From positions 1-64,000 of the forward strand of contig CAKSWG010000009.1 in NCBI GenBank assembly GCA_934511465.1: a DNA stretch of 64,000 nucleotides, read 5' to 3'. The position numbers and the translations under genes are program-made. Below, one piece after another: positions 43,584-51,737 of this stretch. A model generated the notes under the pieces. The model did no database searches, was not told where the DNA came from, and was given only the letters and a program-made list of their open reading frames with translations. Positions within the stretch are counted from its first letter, which is position 1; the number at the start of each line of letters is the position of its first letter. The DNA is from an uncultured Faecalibacterium sp. Lineage in GTDB: Bacteria; Bacillota; Clostridia; Oscillospirales; Ruminococcaceae.

Positions 43584-45179
43584 ATGTACAGCAGTTACAG
43601 CACCCTACAGCGTAAGCAGCTGACAAAGCAGGTTTATACCGACACCCAGAGCACCTATCTGCTGGTGTATGCGCCGGGCCGCCATCAGGCATTGGAGCAC
43701 GCGCTGGAAAACCAGCTGCACCGCAAGTTCCGGCTGGTCACCCAGCTGGAAGGCCAGCTGACCGACGCCGTAGCGGGCGTTTTGCTGGTGAGTGAGGACC
43801 TGGAATGCACCTCCACCGCGCTGACCTATTTTGCCGATGCCCTGCGCACCGGCGCCGACCTTGTGGTGTGCGACGCCGCCTTTGGCTTTGACGGCTCCAC
43901 CGCCCTTTACCTGAGCACCCAGCACATTCCGTGCAGCCGGTGTGCCATGGTATCGCGGCAGCTTCTGGACCGCATCCGCGACGCTGCCCGCGGCAGGGAC
44001 AGCGTCACCGAGCTTTTGCGCCTTGCCACCGCCATGGCCGGAAACTGCCGCCGCATCCCGCAGGCGCTTTTGCACTTCCGGCGGGAGCTGTGTGCGGACG
44101 ATGTGTTCTCGGCGGGCGGAAAGCGTGCGCTCATCCTGAGCCACGAGCTCACCATGACCGGTGCGCCTATCGTGCTGGTAAGCGCCGTGCCGGTGCTGCG
44201 CAGTATGGGCTTTGAGGTGGTGGTGCTGGGTCCGGCGGACGACGGTTCTCTGCCGCTGTTTCTGGACGCCGGCGCCGCTGTTGTTACCCGCAGCGACTGC
44301 GTGATGAGTTCGGCGCTGTGGGGCCTTGCCACCAGTGCCGATTTTGTGCTGGCCAACACCGTGGTGGAAGCCGCCGCCGTGAACACCCTGAACGGCTCTT
44401 TTGTGCCGGTGCTGTGGTGGCTGCACGATGCCTTTGCAGGCTACCCGTTCATTGCGCACAAGATCCCCAAAACGCTGGAATCCAATGTGCGTGTGTGTGC
44501 CGTGGGCTCCCACGCTACCGCCGCCATGCACTCCGTGCGGCCGGATCTTGACATTGCACAGCTGATCTACGGCCTGCCGGACTACGCACAGGAGAGCTTC
44601 CCGCCCTACGATATCAGCTATGCGGGCGGCAGGCCGCTGTTCGTGACCGTGGGTTCTTTTGAGCCGCGCAAAGGTCAGGACATTTTCTGCAATGCCATCC
44701 GGCTGTTGAAGCCCGAGGTACGGCAGAAAGCCGCCTTCCTGTTCGTGGGCAAGGCCGCAGACAAGAGCATCAAGTGCACCGTGGACGCCCTTGTGGAGGA
44801 TTACCCGGACACTGTGTTCTACCGCAAGCGGCTGGAACGCCCTGAGATCAAGTCCCTGATGGACCAGTGCACCTGCGTGGTGTGCGCTTCCCGCGACGAC
44901 CCCATGCCCACCTTCGTCACCGAGGGGCTGATCTTCGGCAAGCCGTCCATCGTGTCGGAGCACACCGGCACCGCCGGGCTCATCACCGAGGGCGTGGACG
45001 GCTTTGTGTACAAGGATGACGATCCGGATCAGCTGGCAAAGGTGCTGGAATACGCCATCCTGCACACCGACCAGCTGGCGGCTATGAAAGCCGACTGCCG
45101 GAAGATGTACGAGAAATACTACTCCAATGAAGCCTATGTTGCCACCCTCAAGCGGCTGGTGAATGAGCTGACCACTTGA
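43584..45179 (+). CDS. Glycosyltransferase family 4 protein
   Basis: The product has 531 residues. The N-terminal 180 residues are a domain of unclear role. From about 185 a GT-B fold starts: ALILSHELTMTGAPIVLV holds the GT4 N-domain loop, FVTVGSFEPRKGQD lies at the start of the C-domain, and SRDDPMPTFVTEGLIFGKPS with SEHTG is the EX7E-like nucleotide-sugar site. It transfers a sugar from a nucleotide donor to a glycan or lipid in the cytosol. Its stop codon overlaps the first base of the repeat element that follows. Confidence 0.82.
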   Translation: MYSSYSTLQRKQLTKQVYTDTQSTYLLVYAPGRHQALEHALENQLHRKFRLVTQLEGQLTDAVAGVLLVSEDLECTSTALTYFADALRTGADLVVCDAAFGFDGSTALYLSTQHIPCSRCAMVSRQLLDRIRDAARGRDSVTELLRLATAMAGNCRRIPQALLHFRRELCADDVFSAGGKRALILSHELTMTGAPIVLVSAVPVLRSMGFEVVVLGPADDGSLPLFLDAGAAVVTRSDCVMSSALWGLATSADFVLANTVVEAAAVNTLNGSFVPVLWWLHDAFAGYPFIAHKIPKTLESNVRVCAVGSHATAAMHSVRPDLDIAQLIYGLPDYAQESFPPYDISYAGGRPLFVTVGSFEPRKGQDIFCNAIRLLKPEVRQKAAFLFVGKAADKSIKCTVDALVEDYPDTVFYRKRLERPEIKSLMDQCTCVVCASRDDPMPTFVTEGLIFGKPSIVSEHTGTAGLITEGVDGFVYKDDDPDQLAKVLEYAILHTDQLAAMKADCRKMYEKYYSNEAYVATLKRLVNELTT

Positions 45180-45440
45180 ATGCCCTCTGTTTCACTCCGG
45201 GCATTTTCAGCGGAAAATTTATTTTAGATTTGTAACTCCGAAACGACCGCGGTCGTTTCGGAGTTACTTTTTCACAGGGAAGGCCGTAACCATGCCCTGC
45301 ATTTTCTATATTTCATGCATTTTATCGTCACGGCCCATTTTCGTGAAAATCGAAAGCCAGAAAATCCGCAGATTTTCTGGCTTTCTGAATTTATAAAATA
45401 ATATTTCCGCTATTATGGCTAGAGCGAAGCGGAAGCCATT
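45179..45440. repeat. Intergenic repeat element, full copy B: two inverted hairpin modules
   Basis: The ends are 26-base imperfect inverted repeats (45179-45204 and 45415-45440). The left hairpin has perfect 16-bp arms at 45232-45247/45252-45267 with loop CGCG, followed by TTTTTCAC. The right hairpin has perfect 15-bp arms at 45352-45366/45371-45385 with loop CGCA, preceded by GTGAAAA. AGCGGAAA and its complement lie between each end and hairpin. The stem sequences share nothing with those of copy A. The element begins on the last base of a stop codon. Confidence 0.85.
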
Positions 45441-45563
45441 CTCAATCTTTTTATCATTCCCTCAAAATTGCACAAGAAAGTTCCCGTTCCGTTCACAAAG
45501 AGCAGCCATTGGTGTGTTATACTTTTATCAAACAATTCCGTCTGAAAGGAGCCTGTTTCCCCT

Positions 45564-46601
45564 ATGAGCACCCCTGCCTCCGCCGCACCTTCCCGCAAAA
45601 AAACACTGCTCTCGCTGCTGGTGCTTGCCGCACTCACCGGCGTCATTGTGCTGCTGTTCAAAGACCATTGGGCCGAGATCACCGCAGCGCTTGCACAGCT
45701 TTCGGTGTGGCAGGTGCTGGCTGTGCTGGCCGTCGGCCTCAGCTATCCGCTGCTGGAGGGGTGTGTCTCCTTTCTCATCGTGCGCAGCCGCCTGCCGGGC
45801 TTCACGTTCTGGCAGGCCATTGATAACGCATGGTGCGGCACCTTTGGCAACGTGGTCACGCTGGGTGCGGGCGCCATGCCGGTGCAGGCATGGTATCTGC
45901 ACCGCTGCGGCCTGCCGGTGGGCCCGTGTGTGGGCCTTATGACCCTGCAATATGTGTTCCACAAATCCACCGTGCTGCTGTACGCCACCGTGATGCTGCT
46001 TTTGCAGTACAAATGGCTTGCCGCCAACACCACCGGTGTGATGAACTACCTGCCCATGGCATACGCTGTAGTGGCGGCGGTGATCGTGGTGCTGGTGCTG
46101 GTGTGCACTTCGCCGCTGGTGCAGGACCTCGCCCGCTGGCTGATGCGTCTGCTGCCCAAAACCGAAAAATGGCAGCAGCGCCGTGCCGACTGGCAGCAGC
46201 AGCTGGACGTGCTGGGCGAGGAGAGCCGCCGCCTGCTGGCGGATAAGCCCCGCTGTGCCAAAATTCTGGCCCTGCAAGCAGTCAAGCTGTTTGGGCTGTT
46301 CTGCCTGCCCTACCTGTGCATCCGGTTCATGGGCCTGCCGATGCTCGGCTTCTGGCAGGTACAGCTGCTCACCAGCCTGATGCTGTTCCTCTCCAACGCT
46401 CTGCCCAACGTGGCCGGCATGGGCTCCATCGAGACCGCCTTTCTGCTGGTGTTCGGCTGTTTTTTGGAGCGCGGCGAGGTGATGAGCGTGATGATGCTCT
46501 ACCGCATTGCCAGCTACTACGTGGTGTTCGCCGTCAGCGCCGTGGGCTTCTTCTTTGCCCAGCGGCACGCCGCCGCAATGAGCCCGCCAAAGGAGGCATG
46601 A
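45564..46601 (+). CDS. Lysylphosphatidylglycerol synthase TM region / UPF0104 flippase-like membrane protein
   Basis: The product has 345 residues and about eight membrane helices, with the family's signatures NVVTLGAGAMPVQAWYLHRC and LSNALPNVAGMGSIETAFLL (PGGxGxxE-like loop). It lacks the soluble synthase domain of MprF, so it is the free-standing form, usually associated with lipid or glycolipid translocation. AAAGGAG precedes the ATG. A -10 TATACT lies near 45518, just after the repeat element. The start of the next gene overlaps within AGGAGGCATGA. Confidence 0.78.
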   Translation: MSTPASAAPSRKKTLLSLLVLAALTGVIVLLFKDHWAEITAALAQLSVWQVLAVLAVGLSYPLLEGCVSFLIVRSRLPGFTFWQAIDNAWCGTFGNVVTLGAGAMPVQAWYLHRCGLPVGPCVGLMTLQYVFHKSTVLLYATVMLLLQYKWLAANTTGVMNYLPMAYAVVAAVIVVLVLVCTSPLVQDLARWLMRLLPKTEKWQQRRADWQQQLDVLGEESRRLLADKPRCAKILALQAVKLFGLFCLPYLCIRFMGLPMLGFWQVQLLTSLMLFLSNALPNVAGMGSIETAFLLVFGCFLERGEVMSVMMLYRIASYYVVFAVSAVGFFFAQRHAAAMSPPKEA

Positions 46602-46606
46602 CCGCT

Positions 46607-47065
46607 ATGAAAGAAAAAAGCATCCTGTCCCGGTTCGGCATCGTTTTGCTGGTGCTGCTTGCGCTGGTGCTGGTCTTTCCTTCCGCAAAGATCGACCTCG
46701 GCAGCAAGATCGCAGCCAGCACGCAGGCCGGTGTGCGGGTGGAGCACACCCAGAATTTTGCCCGCTCCACTGAAATGGACTATCAGGTGCTCTCTTCCAC
46801 GGATGCAGCCTACCAGCAGGTCAGCGCGCTGCTTTCCGGCGTTGTCTGCGTCAAACGCTTCAACCAGAACTATTCCTCCTACAGCCACGAATATCCGGTG
46901 GATTCCGTCACCGTGAGCTATTATGACGATGCCGAAAACAACAACCTGCTGTTCACCGTTTATTCCGACGGCACCGCCATCGTGAACAGCCAGTTCGTAA
47001 AGATCAAAACGCCTAAGGGCGGGGCGGAAGAGGTGTACCAAACGCTGGCGGAGATTGTCAGCTGA
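46607..47065 (+). CDS. Membrane-anchored protein of unknown function
   Basis: The product has 152 residues with one N-terminal membrane helix or uncleaved signal (SRFGIVLLVLLALVLVFP), then a soluble exported domain with several Tyr and Asp (YEYPVDSVTVSYYDDAEN-like). No lipobox or catalytic motif is seen. AGGAGG lies ten bases upstream of 46607; an ATG at 46598 overlapping the previous stop is too close to it. It is co-transcribed with the flippase-like gene and ends in a terminator. Confidence 0.6.
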   Translation: MKEKSILSRFGIVLLVLLALVLVFPSAKIDLGSKIAASTQAGVRVEHTQNFARSTEMDYQVLSSTDAAYQQVSALLSGVVCVKRFNQNYSSYSHEYPVDSVTVSYYDDAENNNLLFTVYSDGTAIVNSQFVKIKTPKGGAEEVYQTLAEIVS

Positions 47066-47079
47066 TCCAGACATACGGA

Positions 47080-47120
47080 AAGACCCGGAGCGACTTGAAA
47101 TCGTTCTGGGTCTTATTTTT
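47080..47120. terminator. Terminator overlapping the end of the XRE gene
   Basis: AAGACCCGGAGCGA pairs with TCGTTCTGGGTCTT through two G-U pairs; ATTTTT follows on the plus strand. The 3' arm runs into the stop codon of the converging regulator gene. Confidence 0.7.
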
Positions 47121-47406
47121 CACATTCTGCCAGCAGCTTGTTGAAAAGCCGCTGTTTTTCTTTGGAGCTCTGTTCGTTCCACAAACGGTACAGCTGTACA
47201 TCCGTCCAGTCCGCGCGGCCTACAATATAGTCAATACTCACATCGTAGTAATCCGCAAGCGTGATCAGGTGCCGTGTGGGAATCTCCTGCACACCCCGCT
47301 CATACTTCGCATACTGCTGCTGGGTCGTATTCAGCAGCGCTCCCGCCTGCTTTTGGGTCAGATCCGCATCCTCTCGTAGGTCACGCAGTCTTGTATAGCA
47401 CTCCAT
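47113..47406 (-). CDS. XRE-family helix-turn-helix regulator
   Basis: The product has 97 residues. Residues 5-60 form a Cro/CI-type HTH (LRDLREDADLTQKQAGALL, then QQYAKYERGVQEIPTRHL), and the rest is a short helical extension that may dimerise. AAGGAGGG precedes the ATG. It is divergent from the lipoprotein gene, and two related operator-like sites lie in the 120-bp gap, so it probably represses itself and that gene. Confidence 0.83.
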   Translation of the reverse strand: MECYTRLRDLREDADLTQKQAGALLNTTQQQYAKYERGVQEIPTRHLITLADYYDVSIDYIVGRADWTDVQLYRLWNEQSSKEKQRLFNKLLAECEK

Positions 47407-47436
47407 AAGCCGCCCTCCTTATGGAAACTATAGTCG

Positions 47437-47482
47437 ACATCCGATCAGGTATATTGACTATACACCCGATCAGGTGTATTAT
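47437..47482 (+). promoter_or_regulatory. Lipoprotein promoter with two CGATCAGGT operator repeats
   Basis: TTGACT (47454-47459) and TATTAT (47477-47482) are 17 bases apart. The spacer holds ATACACC-CGATCA-GGTGTAT (47460-47479), a perfect inverted repeat. A degenerate copy sharing CCGATCAGGT lies upstream at about 47438-47455. The two CCGATCAGGT cores are 24 bases apart. Confidence 0.7.
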
Positions 47483-47528
47483 GGAGCTAGAATCATCCAC
47501 CTATTCAAACATTTTGAGGAGGAACACT

Positions 47529-47960
47529 ATGAAAACCATCCGTAGATTTGCCCTTGTACTGCTGTCCATCGCCATGCTTTTCACACTTACTTCCTGCGGC
47601 GGAAGTAACGCCAGCGCCGAAAGCCAGCTGACGTCTAAAATCAACGAGAAGCTTTCCGGCACCGAGATTCAGGTCAGCTACGATTCTAAACTGAACGAAA
47701 AGCTCGTTGTCTACATCGATGTATATCGCAATTCCGGTGATGAAACTGCTGCGATTAAAGCCGCTGGTATGGATCCCCAGTATTACGCTGCTTATGCTTC
47801 CACCTCTAATAGCACCATCAATGACGCTGCAGCTATCATCGCTGGTCAAATCAGTGCTGAAAAGAATACCACCGGTCGTGTCGCCAAAAAAATCGGCTAT
47901 GCAAGCGCCCAGTTGGTCAACGGTGGCAATGTAATTTTTGCATTGGTTCAGTTTTCCTGA
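47529..47960 (+). CDS. Small lipoprotein of unknown function
   Basis: The product has 143 residues. A lipoprotein signal peptide ends in LFTLTSCGG, with the lipobox Cys near residue 23. The mature part is about 120 residues, rich in Ser, Ala and Ile, with VVYIDVYRNSGDE and a repeat-free hydrophobic C-terminus; no known domain is recognised. GAGGAGG precedes the ATG. Its promoter lies under the divergent XRE regulator's operators. Base composition is more AT-rich than average for the window. Confidence 0.72.
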   Translation: MKTIRRFALVLLSIAMLFTLTSCGGSNASAESQLTSKINEKLSGTEIQVSYDSKLNEKLVVYIDVYRNSGDETAAIKAAGMDPQYYAAYASTSNSTINDAAAIIAGQISAEKNTTGRVAKKIGYASAQLVNGGNVIFALVQFS

Positions 47961-47994
47961 TAATCATTCAAATTGATTTTTCCCTCATAAAAAC

Positions 47995-48043
47995 AAAAAA
48001 CGGGGCACGCAGGTGGTCAAGCTGCATGTCCCGTTTTTGTTTT
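47995..48043. terminator. Bidirectional terminator between the lipoprotein gene and the ncRNA
   Basis: AAAACGGGGCACGCAG pairs with CTGCATGTCCCGTTTT with one G-U and one mismatch. A-runs and T-runs flank it on both strands. Confidence 0.85.
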
Positions 48044-48270
48044 TCTTTTGCACTTGGTGCGGTACCAATCACACCGAATGCCGCGCATCGAGCCGTGGGA
48101 GCAAACAAAAACCACAGCTCACTTGAAAAAAGAGAATGGAATGGAGGAATTGGGGATCACCTGACACAGCTCCGCAGCTCTGCCATGGCGGATCCGGTTT
48201 TTCACAGACACTTTTGCAGAAGCATCTGCTTTTCTGGTGCAACGTGGTTAGATTTGCCTAACCTCGTTGC
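47995..48270 (-). ncRNA. Candidate structured non-coding RNA, about 270 nt
   Basis: A consensus-like minus-strand promoter drives a region with no reading frame that carries a ribosome site. The RNA would begin with the hairpin GCAACGAGGTTAG / CTAACCACGTTGC (48270-48239, one mismatch). It continues with GCAGA-TGCT-TCTGC, a GGATC/GATCC-closed domain, GTGAGC/GCTCCCAC and TTGGT/ACCAA stems, and ends at a strong terminator. It does not match tmRNA, RNase P, SRP RNA or 6S RNA features I can recall. Identity is unknown. Confidence 0.55.
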
Positions 48271-48276
48271 GAGAAC

Positions 48277-48305
48277 AGAATACCATAGCCGGTTAGTCTT
48301 GTCAA
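48277..48305 (-). promoter_or_regulatory. Strong promoter of the candidate ncRNA
   Basis: On the minus strand TTGACA (48305-48300) and TATTCT (48282-48277) are exactly 17 bases apart. No coding gene lies downstream on that strand before the terminator. Confidence 0.75.
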
Positions 48306-48338
48306 CCCTTATTTTGCGATTTTTTTCGCAAAAGGGGT

Positions 48339-48366
48339 GCGCCGCCGGGATTTCGGCGCTTTTTCT
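48339..48366 (+). terminator. Stem-loop in the pflB upstream region
   Basis: GCGCCG and CGGCGC pair around a 9-nt loop followed by TTTTTC. A second hairpin TTTTGCGA/TCGCAAAA lies just before it (48311-48332). They may insulate pflB from rightward read-through. Confidence 0.5.
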
Positions 48367-48420
48367 ACATTCTGCCCAAAGAAAACCCCTTGCTTTGGCA
48401 GAAAACCCACTTGTTTTCTA

Positions 48421-48449
48421 TTGCATTTTAAAGTGGTTCTTGCTATTAT
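48421..48449 (+). promoter_or_regulatory. pflB promoter
   Basis: TTGCAT (48421-48426) and TATTAT (48444-48449) are 17 bases apart; the overlapping TATAAT at 48447 gives a second register. A leader of about 170 nt follows, containing GAGCGG and other short stems. No Rex or Fnr operator was identified with confidence. Confidence 0.6.
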
Positions 48450-48623
48450 AATAACGCAAGATTTTGTGGGCAGGTTTTCATTTTTGTCTACACCTTGTAG
48501 TCGGGGCTGCCGCAGTCGGCAGTTCAAGACCGTTTTGCCCCCAGAAAGCCGCCATACAGAGCGGTTTTTCAAAGGCTCATTAGTTAGAAAACGCTAACTG
48601 CGTAATGGAGCAAGGAGGTTCCA

Positions 48624-50876
48624 ATGATCAATTTTGAACAGTGGGAAGGCTTTGAGGGCCGCATCTGGAAAGAAGAAGTCAACGTGCGCGACTTCATCCA
48701 GAAGAACTATACCCCGTATGACGGCGACGAGAGTTTTCTGGCCGGCCCCACCGAAGCCACCGACAAGCTGTGGGGTGCCCTGCAAAAGCTGCAAAAGGCC
48801 GAGCGCGCCAAGGGCGGCGTGCTGGATATGGAGACCGAAGTCGTCAGCGGCCTGACTGCTTACGGCCCCGGCTATATTGACGAAGCTCTGAAGGATCTGG
48901 AGCAGATCGTCGGCTTGCAGACCGACAAGCCCCTGAAGCGCGCCTTCATGCCCTACGGCGGCATCAAGATGGCAGAGCAGGCCTGCACCACCTACGGCTA
49001 CCAGCCCAGCGAAGAGCTGCACAAGATCTTTACCGACTACACCCGCACCCACAATCAGGCTGTGTTCGACGCCTACACCCCCGAGATGAAGACGGCCCGC
49101 CACACCCACATCATCACCGGCCTGCCGGACACCTACGGCCGCGGCCGCATCGTGGGCGACTACCGCCGCGTGGCGCTGTACGGCATCGATGCACTGATCA
49201 AGTTCAAGCAGGAGGACTTCGCCAACTGCGGCGACGGCACCATGACCGACGATGTGATCCGCCTGCGCGAGGAGATCGCACGCCAGATCAACGCCCTGAA
49301 GGGCATGAAGAAGATGGCCGAGGCCTACGGCTACGACATCTCTCAGCCCGCAAAGAACGCCAAGGAGGCCTGCCAGTGGCTGTACTTCGGCTATCTGGCC
49401 GCCATCAAGACCCAGAACGGCGCCGCCATGAGCGTGGGCCGCATCTCCACCTTCCTGGATATCTACATCCAGCGCGATCTGGACAACGGCACCCTGACCG
49501 AAACGCAGGCACAGGAGCTCATCGACCACATGGTCATGAAGTTCCGCATGGTCAAGTTTGCCCGCATCCCCAGCTACAACCAGCTGTTCTCCGGCGACCC
49601 CGTGTGGGCAACGCTGGAAGTGGGCGGCATCGGCATGGATGGCCGCAGCATGGTCACCAAGAACTGCTACCGCTTCCTGCACACGCTGGAAAACATGGGC
49701 CCCGCACCGGAGCCGAACCTGACCGTTCTGTACTCCTCCGCTCTGCCGGAGAGCTTCAAGAAATATGCCGCCAAGGTGTCCATCGATACCAGCTCTGTCC
49801 AGTACGAGAACGATGACGTGATGAAGCCCGTGTGGGGCGATGATTACTCCATCTGCTGCTGCGTGTCTGCCACCCAGACCGGCAAGGAGATGCAGTTCTT
49901 CGGTGCCCGCGCCAACCTTGCCAAGTGCCTGCTGTACGCCATCAACGGCGGTGTGGACGAGAAGAGCCACGAGCAGTGCGGCCCCAACTATGCCCCCATC
50001 ACCAGCGAGTACCTGAACTACGACGAGGTGCTGCCCAAGTATGTCCAGATGCTGGACTGGCTGGCTGGCCTGTACGTCAATGTGCTGAACCTGATCCAGT
50101 ATATGCACGACAAATACTACTACGAGGAAGCCGAGATGGCCCTCATCGACACCGATGTGCGCCGCACCTTTGCCACCGGCATTGCAGGCTTCTCCCACGT
50201 CATCGACTCCCTGAGCGCCATCAAGTACGCCAAGGTCAAGGTGGTGCGTGACGAGAGCGGCCTTGCCACCGGCTTTGAGATCGAGGGCGACTTCCCCAAG
50301 TACGGCAACGACGACGACCGCGCCGACGAGATCGGCGTGTGGCTGCTGCGCACCTTCCTTGAAATGATCAAGAAGCGCCACACCTACCGCAACTCCGAGG
50401 CTACCACCTCCATCCTGACCATCACCTCCAACGTGGTGTACGGCAAGTACACCGGCGCTCTGCCCGATGGCCGTGCCGCATTCACCCCGTTTGCTCCCGG
50501 TGCAAACCCCAGCTACGGCGCGGAGCAGAACGGCCTGCTGGCTTCCCTGAACTCGGTGGCAAAGCTGCCCTACCACTGGGCACTGGACGGCATCTCCAAC
50601 ACCCAGACCATCAACCCGGACGCTCTGGGCCACAGCGAAGGCGAGCGGGTGGAGAATCTGGTACAGGTCATGGACGGCTATTTCGATCAGGGTGCACACC
50701 ACCTGAACGTGAACGTCTTTGGCAAGGAGAAGCTGCTGGACGCCATGGAGCACCCCGAGAAGGAAGAGTACGCCAACTTTACCATCCGCGTCTCCGGCTA
50801 CGCCGTCAAGTTCATCGACCTGACCCGCGAGCAGCAGATGGACGTTATCTCCCGCACCTGCCATGCAGCCCTGTAA
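48624..50876 (+). CDS. pflB: Formate C-acetyltransferase (pyruvate formate-lyase)
   Basis: The product has 750 residues, the normal PflB length. The active-site Cys pair is in [12 protein letters not shown] near residue 411, and the glycyl-radical site is RVSGYAVKF near residue 725. It converts pyruvate and CoA to acetyl-CoA and formate without oxygen, which is a main fermentation route. AAGGAGG precedes the ATG. Codon use is highly biased (GGC, AAG, AAC, CTG), indicating strong expression. The activase gene overlaps its end by 14 bases. Confidence 0.97.
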   Translation: MINFEQWEGFEGRIWKEEVNVRDFIQKNYTPYDGDESFLAGPTEATDKLWGALQKLQKAERAKGGVLDMETEVVSGLTAYGPGYIDEALKDLEQIVGLQTDKPLKRAFMPYGGIKMAEQACTTYGYQPSEELHKIFTDYTRTHNQAVFDAYTPEMKTARHTHIITGLPDTYGRGRIVGDYRRVALYGIDALIKFKQEDFANCGDGTMTDDVIRLREEIARQINALKGMKKMAEAYGYDISQPAKNAKEACQWLYFGYLAAIKTQNGAAMSVGRISTFLDIYIQRDLDNGTLTETQAQELIDHMVMKFRMVKFARIPSYNQLFSGDPVWATLEVGGIGMDGRSMVTKNCYRFLHTLENMGPAPEPNLTVLYSSALPESFKKYAAKVSIDTSSVQYENDDVMKPVWGDDYSICCCVSATQTGKEMQFFGARANLAKCLLYAINGGVDEKSHEQCGPNYAPITSEYLNYDEVLPKYVQMLDWLAGLYVNVLNLIQYMHDKYYYEEAEMALIDTDVRRTFATGIAGFSHVIDSLSAIKYAKVKVVRDESGLATGFEIEGDFPKYGNDDDRADEIGVWLLRTFLEMIKKRHTYRNSEATTSILTITSNVVYGKYTGALPDGRAAFTPFAPGANPSYGAEQNGLLASLNSVAKLPYHWALDGISNTQTINPDALGHSEGERVENLVQVMDGYFDQGAHHLNVNVFGKEKLLDAMEHPEKEEYANFTIRVSGYAVKFIDLTREQQMDVISRTCHAAL

Positions 50877-51618
50877 CCCTATCGGCTATGTCCACTCGCT
50901 GGAATCCTTCGGCTCTGTGGACGGCCCCGGTGTGCGCTTTGTGGTGTTTTTGCAGGGGTGTGCCCTGCGGTGCAAATACTGCCACAACCCGGAAACATGG
51001 GCTGCGGAGGGCGGCGAGGAATGGACGGTGGAAAAGCTGTTCCAGCGGGTCTACCGCTACCGCAACTACTGGGGCAAAAAGGGCGGCATCACGGTCAGCG
51101 GCGGTGAGCCGCTGCGGCAGATGGAGTTCCTGACGGCATTCTTCGAGCTGGCCCGCTCCAAAGGCGTGCACACGGCTCTGGACACTGCCGGACAGCCCTT
51201 CCGGCCCGATGACCCGGTATACCTTGCCGCTTTTGACCGGCTGATGAAATCCACCAGTCTGGTCATTCTCGACCTGAAGGAGATCGACCCGGAACGCCAC
51301 CGCCAGCTCACCGGCAAAGACAATGCCAACATCCTTGCAATGGCGCGCCGCATCTCGGACCTCGGCATCCCGCTGTGGATCCGGCATGTGCTGGTGCCCG
51401 GCCTGACCGACGACGAGGAGGGCCTGCGCAAAACAGCAGACTTTATCCGCAGCCTGAAAACGGTGCAGCGGGTGGAGGTGCTGCCCTACCACACACTGGG
51501 TCTGTTCAAGTGGCAGAAGCTGGGCATCCCTTATCCGCTGCCGGACGCCGTGCCGCCCACAGCCCAGCAGGTGAAGCGTGCGGAGGAACTGCTGGAAGTG
51601 AGCCGGTATCCCGGGTAA
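50863..51618 (+). CDS. pflA: Pyruvate formate-lyase activating enzyme (radical SAM)
   Basis: The product has 251 residues. The 4Fe-4S cluster motif is [14 protein letters not shown] (CxxxCxxC) near residue 32. The SAM-binding GGE appears as VSGGEPL, and [15 protein letters not shown] is the family signature. It installs the glycyl radical on PflB. It starts inside the last codons of pflB, so translation is coupled, and a strong terminator closes the operon. Confidence 0.95.
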   Translation: MQPCNPIGYVHSLESFGSVDGPGVRFVVFLQGCALRCKYCHNPETWAAEGGEEWTVEKLFQRVYRYRNYWGKKGGITVSGGEPLRQMEFLTAFFELARSKGVHTALDTAGQPFRPDDPVYLAAFDRLMKSTSLVILDLKEIDPERHRQLTGKDNANILAMARRISDLGIPLWIRHVLVPGLTDDEEGLRKTADFIRSLKTVQRVEVLPYHTLGLFKWQKLGIPYPLPDAVPPTAQQVKRAEELLEVSRYPG

Positions 51619-51630
51619 GCTCCTGATTTG

Positions 51631-51681
51631 CAAAACGACCGTTTCCGGTGTGCAGAATGCGCCGGGAGCGGTCGTTTTTTC
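51631..51681 (+). terminator. Terminator of the pflBA operon
   Basis: AAAACGACCG and CGGTCGTTTT, with inner TTCCGG/CCGGGA pairing, form a long stem followed by six T. The cysS promoter begins at its last base. Confidence 0.88.
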
Positions 51682-51710
51682 TTGACTTCCCTTCTGTACA
51701 CCGTTATAAT
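51682..51710 (+). promoter_or_regulatory. cysS promoter
   Basis: TTGACT (51682-51687) and TATAAT (51705-51710) are 17 bases apart. There is no T-box leader, as the ATG follows 28 bases later. Confidence 0.82.
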
Positions 51711-51737
51711 GAAAAAAGTAAAAAAGGAGAAACAGCC

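Noticed and set aside
47438..47482. Closely spaced direct repeats suggesting a CRISPR remnant
   Set aside because: Only two copies of a ten-base core are present, placed at a promoter and partly palindromic, which fits an operator pair; no cas gene lies in the window.
48026..48597. Plus-strand frames (141 and 86 codons) upstream of pflB
   Set aside because: They cover terminator stems, the minus-strand promoter and the pflB promoter; Cys/Phe-rich translations are typical of AT-rich non-coding sequence.
48594..50864. A 756-codon open frame on the minus strand opposite pflB
   Set aside because: It is the mirror of a strongly codon-biased GC-rich gene; the predicted protein is rich in Gly, Val, Leu and His without motifs and has no ribosome site. 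pflB on the plus strand has complete catalytic signatures.
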